DNA of 64,000 bases from JAHQVI01 sp050330195. GTDB taxonomy: Bacteria > Pseudomonadota > Alphaproteobacteria > Rhizobiales > Rhodomicrobiaceae. The stretch's first letter is position 1; each line of letters starts with the position of its first letter. The stretch is from NCBI GenBank assembly GCA_050330195.1, contig JBHJOB010000052.1, forward strand, positions 1-64,000. Reading direction: 5' to 3'. A model generated the notes under the pieces. That model saw only the letters and a program-made list of their open reading frames with translations, had not been told where the DNA came from and ran no database searches. The position numbers were made by a program, and so were the translations under genes. Of this stretch, positions 9,331-19,036 are shown piece after piece.

Positions 9331-10509
9331 ATGATCGCTCGCTTCGAAGGTAGATCGCGGCAGATTGTGTATGGCGCCGCAGCCGTTTCGCTGGCAGGCG
9401 CGGCATTCTCACTCTATCACTTCACCTATCTTGGCGCGGGCACAAGCGGCTTGTTCGATGGCCCCGGCACCAGCATTTCCCGTGCGCCCCCGCGTCAGGC
9501 TTCGCCGCTCCACCTTCATGCAAGCGTCGATACGATGTTTACGACCTCCGGCAAGCAGGACAGGGCCGATTTCGCGACCAGTCAGGCCGTGTCGGCGCTC
9601 GGCGACGGAGCGAACAAAGCGACGGATGCGCGTCCGGCAAGCGATGGCGGGCAGATGCAATTCGTTGCCGCATCGCTCACCCCGATCGACATGGGACGCC
9701 CCGGCCCAACGCGGAACGCCGAGTTGTTCGGTCAGGCCGTCAATCGCGACAGCAAGGGCGACCGGCTCGAAGCAGCAGCAAGCTTCGGCAAGACCAGCCC
9801 AACCCGGCTGGCCGGCATCGATGACGAAGCTGCCCCGATGACGGAAGGCATCAGCGCGGCGCTGTTCCTTCTTTCTTCCCCGGCCGGCATCGGCGAGGCA
9901 GCCTCGAATGTGCAGCAGGCGGGTTTTTCCGGCGCATCGGTGACGGGCGCGGATGCCGAGGCCAGAAAGAAATCAGGCTGGGGCGATCTGATCAAGATGG
10001 CGCGCGTTACCGGCGGCGATGGCGAGCAGATCAAGTCCGGCATATTCGGCGCGCTCAGCGAAGACGAATTCCGGGCGCGTGAATTCCGCTGCATGGCCAC
10101 GGCCGTCTATTTCGAGGCCCGCGGCGAATCCACTCAGGGACAGATAGCCGTCGGCCAGGTCATCATGACCCGCGTGCGCAGCGACTATTATCCCAACACG
10201 ATTTGCGGCGTCGTCTATCAGGGGCAATGGAACCGCAATGCGTGCCAGTTCTCCTTTGCCTGCGACGGCAAGCCGGATACACCGCGAGACAAGAAGCAAT
10301 GGGAAGTCTCGCTCGACGTCGCCAGGAAGGTCATAGCCGGTCAGGCCTATGTGAAGGAAGTCGGCGACGCCACCCACTATCATGCTACCTATGTTTCTCC
10401 AAAATGGCGCAAGATGATGAACCGCGTGGCCCGTATCGGCGTTCATATCTTCTATAAGGCGGATTTCGTCCGTCCGCTTGTCGCCATTACGGATCTGGAC
10501 CAGCTTTAG
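9331..10509 (+). CDS. SleB-type cell wall hydrolase
   Basis: 392 residues. One N-terminal membrane anchor (about 12-33) is followed by a long, poorly conserved linker of about 200 residues rich in Ala, Ser and Gly. The C-terminal Hydrolase_2 (SleB) domain, about residues 245-380, carries the signature CMATAVYFEARGES with the probable catalytic Glu, then GQIAVGQVIMTRV and the CQFSFACDG segment with conserved cysteines. Alphaproteobacterial members are thought to cleave peptidoglycan during growth or division. ATG 9331 is preferred to TTG 9325 because a purine-rich site (GGATAAGG) has better spacing. Confidence 0.87.
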   Translation: MIARFEGRSRQIVYGAAAVSLAGAAFSLYHFTYLGAGTSGLFDGPGTSISRAPPRQASPLHLHASVDTMFTTSGKQDRADFATSQAVSALGDGANKATDARPASDGGQMQFVAASLTPIDMGRPGPTRNAELFGQAVNRDSKGDRLEAAASFGKTSPTRLAGIDDEAAPMTEGISAALFLLSSPAGIGEAASNVQQAGFSGASVTGADAEARKKSGWGDLIKMARVTGGDGEQIKSGIFGALSEDEFRAREFRCMATAVYFEARGESTQGQIAVGQVIMTRVRSDYYPNTICGVVYQGQWNRNACQFSFACDGKPDTPRDKKQWEVSLDVARKVIAGQAYVKEVGDATHYHATYVSPKWRKMMNRVARIGVHIFYKADFVRPLVAITDLDQL

Positions 10510-10586
10510 TATTTCATTCATCCTGAAAAATGGCTGGTTGCCCCTTCCGATGGCGAAGGCGGCGGTGACAGACATGGAGAGACACC

Positions 10587-10781
10587 ATGAAACAATGGCC
10601 CCTGCCTGATGTACAAGGCAATCCGAAGGCGGTGCGTCTGGCTGTGTTGCTCGCCAGCCTGATCGGCACGCTCGTGATCGCCAATTTCCTCGAATGGGGA
10701 TTTCTCGGAGCCGTCCTTCTTGCGGTGATCATTGCTCCGGTAGCGGATTTGATAGTGACCAGGCTGCTCTCGAAGCGGTGA
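10587..10781 (+). CDS. Small hypothetical membrane protein, 64 aa
   Basis: A 64-residue protein with two hydrophobic helices (LAVLLASLIGTLVIANFL and FLGAVLLAVIIAPVADLIV) and a positively charged end. A GGAGAGA site lies at good distance before the ATG. It lies 14 bases upstream of the DUF2007 gene and is probably co-transcribed with it. No family recognised. Confidence 0.6.
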   Translation: MKQWPLPDVQGNPKAVRLAVLLASLIGTLVIANFLEWGFLGAVLLAVIIAPVADLIVTRLLSKR

Positions 10782-10795
10782 AAGGCGGCAACTCC

Positions 10796-11134
10796 ATGAA
10801 GCTTGTTTACAGTGCGCCTGTCGCGGCAACGGCGCATCACGCCAAGAACATTCTCGAAAGCCACGGTATCGAGTGCATCCTGAAAGGCGAATATCTGAGC
10901 GGAGCGCTTGGCGAAATCCCGCCGCACGAAGCGTGGGTCGAGCTATGGGTTCTCGATGACGCCCGGTTTGATGAAGCGCAGAAGATCATCAACGAAACGC
11001 TGATCGCTGACAGCGGCAAATCGGAACCGCGGACCTGCTCGAATTGCGGCGCCGAAATCGACGGTCCCTTTTCACAATGCTGGAGGTGCGGCGCGGATCT
11101 CGCCCCCGCTCCGGCAGATCCCGGCCAGACATAG
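10796..11134 (+). CDS. DUF2007 protein with C-terminal zinc ribbon
   Basis: 112 residues. The first 65 form a DUF2007 domain, a small GlnB-like ferredoxin fold recognisable from KLVYSAPVAATAHHAKNILE and the WVELWVLDDARFDEAQKII segment; members are proposed to sense or bind ligands, without proof. The C-terminal part has two CxxC knuckles (CSNCG and CWRCG), a typical zinc ribbon. ATG 10796 matches the usual domain start. Follows the small membrane protein gene. Confidence 0.85.
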   Translation: MKLVYSAPVAATAHHAKNILESHGIECILKGEYLSGALGEIPPHEAWVELWVLDDARFDEAQKIINETLIADSGKSEPRTCSNCGAEIDGPFSQCWRCGADLAPAPADPGQT

Positions 11135-11144
11135 GAAAACCGGA

Positions 11145-12545
11145 TCAGAACCACACGCAGCGGCCGTTACTCCAGGCCGTGGAACACAGGGCGAGGTCGT
11201 AAAGAAACTGCCCCACGGGCACCTCGATCGAATCCAGCGCGAACCAGATCCCCAGGAAAATCCCGAGCGACAGTGCAAGCGCGGGGACATACCAGATCCG
11301 CGAGACATAGACGATCCGCGAAACATTGCGGATCTCGTCGGCATCAGGCGGTGTGTCCGGATCATCGGAGATGGCTGCCCTGATGGCGCGTGCGCCGGGC
11401 GTCAACGGCATCACCAATGCGGCAAATCCGATCGTGAGCGCCCCGATGGTCGGGACGAGCGGCGTGAGCAGCATCCCCGTGACGAACAGCCCCTCATCCC
11501 AGGGCGACTGGACAGCCTGTGCCGCCGCCATCCGCCAGTCGAAATTGTCGCGTCCGAAAACCGACAGAAGCAGATCGACCAGTTCAAGCCCGATGGGCAG
11601 CAGCATGGCGAGCGCGATTACGAAAGCGATGGCAATGGCGATGTCCACCATGAGCACCGCCGCCACGAACAACGCGCTGGAGAAGCCTGGCCTCACGATG
11701 TCGATCAGGGAAACGTTGAACCGCGTCACCGCCCATGACAGCCAGTCCATGAGCGCATTGAGAACTGGCAGGATCACGAAGAACAGCAGCAGGAAAAAGG
11801 CGAAATCCTTGGCCATGGTCAGCGCAATGCCCGCCACGAGAACGAGCGCGATGAGAAAAGCCCAGAGGCCGGCGAAAGCAAAGGCAATGGCGAAGGCCAG
11901 CGCAAAGGCGAATCCGCCGACGATGGCCAAGGCGATGGTGCCGACGCCGGATATCTCCCCGGCCACGCTTGAGGCCACGGCAAAGGCGATGGCGAACGCA
12001 AACACGACAGCAAACGCGCCAAGCAGAATCCGCGCCACTATCTCGGCAAGCTCGCTGTCACCGCCGATGGAGCGCCATTTTCGTCCGGTAAACCAGTACA
12101 CCAGACGAAAGAGCGCACGTGTAGCGATGGACACCATGACGACGCCGAACAGGAACAGGAGCAGCGCCCCCGAGCCGATCTCGCCCGTCTTGTAGCCGGA
12201 CAGGACCGTCGCCAGCAGAAACAGCGCCACCGGAAAGACGAAGGCGATGGCGAGACAGCGCTCGAATGCCTGGGTGCTCCAGCGTTTGCCGAACCAGCGG
12301 TGCAGCCAGTTGTTCAGGCGGCGCATGGCGATCAGGTAACGGGTAAAGGGCGAGGCGGCGCCGTAACGGTTCTGAAGGTCGTCCCGGGCTGCCGGGTCGG
12401 CAAGCTGTTCCGCGATGGAGCTGGGGGGAAAGGGCAGGAGCCAGAGGAGGATCGTGATCAGCAGGATCAGCAGGGCCGTGATCGAACCGGTAACGCTCCA
12501 CCCCTGCCACGCGATCAGCACCAGACCTGAATCGGCCGCCTCCAT
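11145..12545 (-). CDS. Alanine-rich polytopic membrane protein of unknown function
   Basis: About 466 residues with perhaps ten membrane helices. The centre (about residues 185-260) is remarkable: long runs built only from Ala, Phe, Ile, Val and Leu, such as FAFAIAFAVASS and FAFALAFAIAFAFAGLWAF, mirrored in the DNA by a low-complexity gcaaaggc/gcgaaggc repeat. N-terminal and C-terminal parts are more ordinary hydrophobic segments separated by short charged loops. ATG 12545 has a TTGGGGGA site before it; an upstream in-frame start lacks one. I know similar Ala/Phe-rich membrane proteins only as uncharacterised families. It ends 10 bases from the convergent DUF2007 gene. Confidence 0.75.
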   Translation of the reverse strand: MEAADSGLVLIAWQGWSVTGSITALLILLITILLWLLPFPPSSIAEQLADPAARDDLQNRYGAASPFTRYLIAMRRLNNWLHRWFGKRWSTQAFERCLAIAFVFPVALFLLATVLSGYKTGEIGSGALLLFLFGVVMVSIATRALFRLVYWFTGRKWRSIGGDSELAEIVARILLGAFAVVFAFAIAFAVASSVAGEISGVGTIALAIVGGFAFALAFAIAFAFAGLWAFLIALVLVAGIALTMAKDFAFFLLLFFVILPVLNALMDWLSWAVTRFNVSLIDIVRPGFSSALFVAAVLMVDIAIAIAFVIALAMLLPIGLELVDLLLSVFGRDNFDWRMAAAQAVQSPWDEGLFVTGMLLTPLVPTIGALTIGFAALVMPLTPGARAIRAAISDDPDTPPDADEIRNVSRIVYVSRIWYVPALALSLGIFLGIWFALDSIEVPVGQFLYDLALCSTAWSNGRCVWF

Positions 12546-12774
12546 TATCGAATTGTCCCCCAACGCATGTACCGGATGGCATCCTGCAAGACCGTGTGGC
12601 AGGTTGCAAGCCAACACTTATAGCCCGCAGGCGATAGAGCGCAAGGGCCGCAGTTCGCGATGCGGTACATTCACCGGCTCTGCGACGGAGCAACGGAACG
12701 CTGTTGTTTCATTATGATACGACGACACGCCGCCACCGAGCGGCGATCCGCCGGAGAGCGCCCGGCCTCGCCGC

Positions 12775-14472
12775 TCAATTGCGCATGTCGAGCAGCCGGC
12801 GCGCGATCACCTGCGCCTGGATCTCGGCCGCTCCCTCGAAGATGCTGAGAATGCGCGCATCGGCGAGCAGCCGGCTGACGGGATATTCCATCGCGAAACC
12901 GTTGCCGCCGTGGATCTGCAGCGCATTGTCCGCCGCCGCCCATGCGACGCGCGCGGCCAGCAGCTTGGCCATGCCCGCTTCCAGATCGCAGCGGCGGCCC
13001 TGATCCTTTTCACGCGCAGCAAAATAGGTGAGCTGGCGCGCGATCATAACCTCGACCGCCATCATGGCGATCTTGTCGGCAACGCGGGGAAAGCCGATGA
13101 TCGGCTTGCCGAACTGGGTTCGGTCATTGGCGTAACGGATCGCTGCGTCCATTGCGGACTGGGCAACGCCCACGGCGCGCGCCGCCGTCTGGATGCGGGC
13201 GGCTTCGAAGGTCTGCATGAGCTGCTTGAAGCCCTGGCCCTCCTCGCCGCCGAGCAGATTCTCCGCCGGGACCACGAAACCGTCGAACGAGATCTCATAT
13301 TCCTTCATGCCGCGATAGCCGATCACCTCGATCTCGCCGCCGCTCATGCCCTCGGCGGGAAAGGGGTCGGCGTCGGTCCCGCGCGGCTTTTCCGCCAGAA
13401 ACATCGACAGGCCCTTGTAGCCGGGCTCGTCCGGATCGGTCCGTGCAAGGACGGTCATCAGATCGGCACGGACGGGATGCGTGATCCAGGTCTTCTGGCC
13501 GGTGATGCGGTAGACATCGCCGTCACGCACGGCGCGCGTTTTTAGCGAGGCCAGATCGGAGCCGGTATTGGGCTCGGTGAAGACGGCTGTCGGCAGGATT
13601 TCGCCGCTGGCGATTTTCGGCAGGTATTTCGCCTTCTGCTCCGCCGTGCCGCCGCCGAGTATCAGCTCCGCCGCGATCTCGGAGCGCGTGCCCAGCGAGC
13701 CGACGCCGATATAGCCGCGCGACAACTCCTCCGAGACGAGGCACATGGACTCCTTGCCAAGCCCGAGCCCCTCGAATTCCTCGGGGATCGTCAGGCCGAA
13801 CACGCCGATCTCACTCATCTTGGCGATGATTTCGAGCGGAATGTAGCTGTTCTTCAGGTGCCACTCATGAGCATGGGGCGCGACTTCGGCTTCGGAGAAG
13901 CGGCGCATTTCCTCGCGCATGGATTCCAGCGTTTCGTCGAGCCCGCCATCGCCATAAGTCGATGAGCCTTGCGCCTCGCCGATCAGCGTCATGAGCCGCG
14001 CGCGGGCCTCGCGGCTGTTTCCGCCATTCATGAGCTGCCGCACGGCGTCCGTCGCGGCGAATTCCGCCTGATCCTCCGGCGCGATGCCCAACTCGCCAAG
14101 CCGGATGAATTCATGCTGGCTCATCGGAATGCCGCCCGCGATCTGCGCCAGATACTCGCCGCAGCCGATCTGCGCGATCAGCCGCTCGATCTCGCCGAAA
14201 CGGCCTTCAGCCTCCTGCCTTTTGGCATAGGCGGCAAACTGCTTGAGCGCCTCGACATAGGTGGCGAGCCAGGCAAGACCGTGAGTGCGGTGCTGTTCGA
14301 GGTCGAGCAGCGCCGGATCGGTGCGGCCGTCCGGCGCGACGATGTGCCGGGTCGCCGCAACGGCCCGGCCCAGAAGTTTCTCCGATGCGTCGGCGGCCTG
14401 CGCGGCCAATGCGGAAACCGAGCCTGTCATTCCGGCCGGGTCTGGCTGTGGATCGGATGCCGCCAACGTCAT
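12775..14472 (-). CDS. mcd: (2S)-Methylsuccinyl-CoA dehydrogenase
   Basis: 565 residues, the length of Mcd, which is longer than ordinary acyl-CoA dehydrogenases because of an N-terminal extension of about 150 residues. It oxidises methylsuccinyl-CoA to mesaconyl-CoA with FAD in the ethylmalonyl-CoA pathway. The acyl-CoA dehydrogenase core shows TEPNTGSDLASLKT, NDRTQFGKPI and the C-terminal IHGGNGFAMEYPVSRLLADA, whose Glu occupies the catalytic-base position. An AGAGGAG site precedes ATG 14472. It lies 18 bases downstream of the repeat-rich gene and in one unit with ccr, which supports Mcd rather than another acyl-CoA dehydrogenase. Confidence 0.9.
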   Translation of the reverse strand: MTLAASDPQPDPAGMTGSVSALAAQAADASEKLLGRAVAATRHIVAPDGRTDPALLDLEQHRTHGLAWLATYVEALKQFAAYAKRQEAEGRFGEIERLIAQIGCGEYLAQIAGGIPMSQHEFIRLGELGIAPEDQAEFAATDAVRQLMNGGNSREARARLMTLIGEAQGSSTYGDGGLDETLESMREEMRRFSEAEVAPHAHEWHLKNSYIPLEIIAKMSEIGVFGLTIPEEFEGLGLGKESMCLVSEELSRGYIGVGSLGTRSEIAAELILGGGTAEQKAKYLPKIASGEILPTAVFTEPNTGSDLASLKTRAVRDGDVYRITGQKTWITHPVRADLMTVLARTDPDEPGYKGLSMFLAEKPRGTDADPFPAEGMSGGEIEVIGYRGMKEYEISFDGFVVPAENLLGGEEGQGFKQLMQTFEAARIQTAARAVGVAQSAMDAAIRYANDRTQFGKPIIGFPRVADKIAMMAVEVMIARQLTYFAAREKDQGRRCDLEAGMAKLLAARVAWAAADNALQIHGGNGFAMEYPVSRLLADARILSIFEGAAEIQAQVIARRLLDMRN

Positions 14473-14490
14473 GCATAGTCTCCTCTTGTT

Positions 14491-17250
14491 TCAACCTCCG
14501 AAAAGCCGGGCGAAGAAGCCCTTCCTGGCTGGCTTTTCAGGCTGCTTCTGCGCCTCGGGCGCGGCAGGCTTCGGCTGCTCCGCACTGGCGGCAACCGGTT
14601 CGGGCTCCGATGGCGGGGCCATGTCAGCCGCCTGCTGCGCCGCGGCTTCGGCCGCGACAGTCTCGACAGGCGACGCCGCAGGCTCTTCCGCAACCGGCTC
14701 GACCTTTGCCGGTTCCACACGCGCTTCGGGCGCGGGGGTCGGTTCCGCAACCGCTTCGGTCGCTGAAGCCGGTTCCGTGCTTGGTTCCGGCGCTGGAGCC
14801 GGTTCAGCAGCGTCTTGCGCTTTGGCTTCGGTTTCCGCTGTAGCGACAGTTTCCATCGCGGCCTCGACGGCGGCTACCGCTTCGGCGCCTGCTTCGCTGG
14901 CCGTCTCCACCGCTTCCGCCGCCACTCCTGCGACGCCCGCGTCAGGCTCGATGCGCTCCTCATCGGCAACGAGCGGCGCTTCCGTCCGGGCGACATTTTC
15001 AAGCACAGCCGACGCTGTCGCGGCAGCGGAGTCGGGCGTTTCCGCATTGCGCGGCTCGGCTGCTTCCGGCGTTTCTACCGCCACAGTTTCGGCAGGTGCG
15101 GCAGCTTCGCCAGCCTGCGCGGACGCTTCGGCGGCTGCGGTTTCACCGGCCGGTTCCGGATCACCAGATGCAGGGGCTGGTATGTCGTGCTCCGCGGCGC
15201 CGTCAGTCTGGGAGCTTCGCCTTTCCGACCCTCCATCGTTGAGGGCTTCGTCAGTCTCGCGCGCTTCGACTTCCGCTGCTTCCGCCTCGACCGGCGCAGG
15301 TTCGGAAGCGGCCGGCGCTTCGCGCGCCGGAGTCATCGACGCAACAACGGCTTCCGTCGCAGGGGCCGGTGATGGCGAGGGTGGCGCTGCCGGCTCTGGT
15401 TTCGGGGCCGGCGATTGCGAAGCTGCGACAACATTTGCATGAACCGCATTGCCATTCAGGGCCGCAGGTGAGGCAAACTCGTCGCCGCTGATCTCGCGCA
15501 CACGCTGCCATGCCGCGTCGGCAAGATCGTCGAAACCGGTGCGGGCCGCAGGCTCGACCTCGGCTTCAAGCTCTTCTTCCGACGCGATATTTTCCGCTTC
15601 GGCAGAAGCAACCTCCGGCTCGGCTTCCGCAACAGCGGCCACGGGTTCCACCCGATCATCCGCCCTCGCATCATCCGACGCATCGGCAACCGTTTCAGCT
15701 TCGGCTTCAGCTTCGGTTTCCGGCTCTTCCTTCAGCCCGGCCAGCGCCGCCATCGTTTCCTGCCTATCGCCGGATGCGTCTTCGGCTGCCGCCGGCGGCT
15801 CAGCCGCGTTTTCCTTCTCCGGCTCGACGATTTCCTCCGATGGCGCAGCATCGACATCGGCTCTCAGTCCGCTCAAGGCTTCCATCGTCTCGCGCTTGGC
15901 AGCGGACGCGGCGTCAGTGACCGTCTCGACAACCGACGCGGGCTCTTCCGGTTTGGCGGCTTCCGGCGCGGTTTCCGCAGCCGCCACGCTTTCCTGATCC
16001 GCCTCGGCTTCCGGCTCATCCTTCAGCCCGGCCAGCGCCGCCATCGTTTCCTGCCTGTCGCCGGATGCGTCTTCGGCTGCCGCTGGCGGCTCAGCCGCGA
16101 TTTCCGTCCTGGGCTCGGCGATTTCCTCCGATGGCGCAGCATCGACGTCGGCTCTCAGGCCACTCAGGGCTTCCATAGTCTCGCGCTTGGCAGCGGACTC
16201 GGCGTCCGATGCGGGCTCCTCCGGTTTGGCGGCTTCCGGCGCAGTTTCCTCTAGCGCCACGCTTTCCTGATCCACTTCGACTTCGAGATCGGCGCGAAGA
16301 CTGGCCAGCGCCTCCATCGTCTCGCGTTTGGCGGCAGCTGCAGCGTCAAGCGCGGGCTGCGCGATCGAGACGACCTGTTCGTCCACGGTTGGTTCCGAGG
16401 GTGATGTCTCAGGTGCGGCGCTTTCTGCGGCTGGCGCTGCTTCCTCTTCGGCGCGAAGGCTGGCAAGCGCCTCCATCGTCTCGCGCCTTGCGGCAGCCGC
16501 GGCATCCTCCACGGCGTCAGCGGCGGACGCTTCCGGGGCAGCAGCGGGCGCAAGGAGCGCTTCCAGAGAAGCCACCATGGGTGCGGCCTGATCCTTGGCA
16601 ATGCTGCCAAGCTGCTCGATCTCCTGCCGCAGCAGGACAACCGCATCGCCGAGATTTTCGGGGGCCGTTATCGATGCGCCTTTCCGGTCGGCGGCAGGCA
16701 GATCGCGCAGACCGTCAAGCAGCTTCGCCGCCATGTAGTAGCTGTTGCCGTCGAGATGTTCCGTGGCCAGCTTGTGCGCGGCGTCGACAGTTGCCTGAAG
16801 ACGCGACGATGCGGGAGCCGCAGCCACGGGTTCGGATGCTTCTGAAGAAGCAGCCTCAGAGGTTCCTTGAGGTGTTTCCGGCCGGCTTTCGCTTCCCCCT
16901 TCCGGCTCGGTCGCGAAACTGATCGCACCGGTTGCCTGCGGCGTGCCGAAAGAATTGGCCCGGGGCGTAATCACCGTGTAATCCGTATCGCCGGAAGCTG
17001 CCTCCGGCTCCGGGGCAGTCGCTGCTGCGGGATCGCTCTCCACCGCAGTGCCTGCGGGTTCGGCGGAACCAAGGCGGGCACGGAGCATTTCCAGCACGGA
17101 CTGCGCCGTTTCGCCGGTCAGCTCGGGACTGTTTTCCAGCGAGTCAAGCTGCTGCGAAATCATGTAAAATTCGTTTCCGACAAGCTGCTCCGCAGCCTTG
17201 GCGCGCAACTCGCGAACTTCCGTCGATATTTCTGAGCGGCTATTATCCAT
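14491..17250 (-). CDS. Large acidic Ala/Glu-rich repeat protein, unknown function
   Basis: About 919 residues, strongly enriched in Ala, Glu, Pro and Thr. An N-terminal helical part (about 1-65, with RELRAKAAEQLVGNEFYMIS) is echoed later by a similar stretch containing KLATEHLDGNSYYMAAKLLD, so the two may be copies of one small domain. The middle contains six copies of a RETM-A-AL-LR/K motif (KRETMEALSGLRAD, RQETMAALAGLKDE and variants) in two types. The long tail is low-complexity and acidic and ends in a basic-aromatic RKGFFARLFGG. ATG 17250 with a GGGGGC site is preferred to TTG 17265. It sits between ccr and mcd in one direction. I do not recognise the family; a scaffold-like or disordered protein is inferred. 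Confidence 0.75.
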   Translation of the reverse strand: MDNSRSEISTEVRELRAKAAEQLVGNEFYMISQQLDSLENSPELTGETAQSVLEMLRARLGSAEPAGTAVESDPAAATAPEPEAASGDTDYTVITPRANSFGTPQATGAISFATEPEGGSESRPETPQGTSEAASSEASEPVAAAPASSRLQATVDAAHKLATEHLDGNSYYMAAKLLDGLRDLPAADRKGASITAPENLGDAVVLLRQEIEQLGSIAKDQAAPMVASLEALLAPAAAPEASAADAVEDAAAAARRETMEALASLRAEEEAAPAAESAAPETSPSEPTVDEQVVSIAQPALDAAAAAKRETMEALASLRADLEVEVDQESVALEETAPEAAKPEEPASDAESAAKRETMEALSGLRADVDAAPSEEIAEPRTEIAAEPPAAAEDASGDRQETMAALAGLKDEPEAEADQESVAAAETAPEAAKPEEPASVVETVTDAASAAKRETMEALSGLRADVDAAPSEEIVEPEKENAAEPPAAAEDASGDRQETMAALAGLKEEPETEAEAEAETVADASDDARADDRVEPVAAVAEAEPEVASAEAENIASEEELEAEVEPAARTGFDDLADAAWQRVREISGDEFASPAALNGNAVHANVVAASQSPAPKPEPAAPPSPSPAPATEAVVASMTPAREAPAASEPAPVEAEAAEVEARETDEALNDGGSERRSSQTDGAAEHDIPAPASGDPEPAGETAAAEASAQAGEAAAPAETVAVETPEAAEPRNAETPDSAAATASAVLENVARTEAPLVADEERIEPDAGVAGVAAEAVETASEAGAEAVAAVEAAMETVATAETEAKAQDAAEPAPAPEPSTEPASATEAVAEPTPAPEARVEPAKVEPVAEEPAASPVETVAAEAAAQQAADMAPPSEPEPVAASAEQPKPAAPEAQKQPEKPARKGFFARLFGG
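15731..16290. repeat. Two tandem units of about 290 bp inside the Ala/Glu-rich gene
   Basis: Bases 15731-15906 and 16022-16197 match over 176 positions with only scattered differences, and similarity continues into the following about 90 bases. The period is 291 bp (97 codons), so the frame is kept. Each unit encodes one KRETMEALSGLRAD and one RQETMAALAGLK motif. Confidence 0.8.
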
Positions 17251-17418
17251 TTTTTGCCCCCGCAACTTCGATTTAAATCAAAGAATCTCAGGCGGCAGTT
17301 TAACCAAACTTGATGCGTAGGCCAGCCGAAAGACGGCGATAAAGCACATTCTCAGACGAAAGTTTTCTGCATCAATGAGAGAAATTCGCCCTGCGCCTCG
17401 CCGTCCGTTTCCTCTCAG

Positions 17419-18717
<1,299 letters not shown>

Positions 18718-19036
18718 ATGCGTTCCTCCTATTTGCATGTCGCGCTTCATGGGCGCGGGACTGTCGCGTTCTGCTGGAGCCTCTTCGTGTTCCGGGCGCA
18801 TCGGAATACGGCTCCTTATGTCGTTGTCAAAGCTGAAATCAGCCTCGTTAATGCGCCCCTTCTCGCATTTCCACATAGATCGTTGGTCAGATTTTACTGC
18901 ATTGCAAGATATTTCTCGCAATGCAGCATAGGCAAAAAGCAGTGTGCACGCTACGCTCGCACGCACCGCAAAAAATACTGGTAAAAGAGAAAAATTCAGT
19001 TCGGCCGCGCGAGCGGCAGCCGCAGCCGGCCGGCGC
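18718..19036 (-). promoter_or_regulatory. ccr upstream region with a palindromic operator candidate
   Basis: No gene in these 319 bases. At 18897-18905 and 18918-18926 lie the arms CTGCATTGC and GCAATGCAG, a perfect 9-bp inverted repeat with a 12-base centre, in an AT-rich setting suited to a promoter. ScfR-family regulators of short-chain acyl-CoA metabolism (PccR, RamB) are described as binding paired TTTGCAAA-like sites; the TTGCAAG...CTCGCAA halves here resemble these only loosely. I infer a regulator site for ccr; which protein binds is unknown. Confidence 0.5.

Noticed and set aside
10511..10560. cctgaaaaatggctgg considered as another copy of the 74-bp element
   Set aside because: Only about ten bases match the 3' block; the other three blocks are missing.
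14285..15442. A Ser/Ala/Gly-rich 385-codon plus-strand frame
   Set aside because: Antisense to the Ala/Glu-rich repeat gene and mcd; the composition simply mirrors the low-complexity coding strand.
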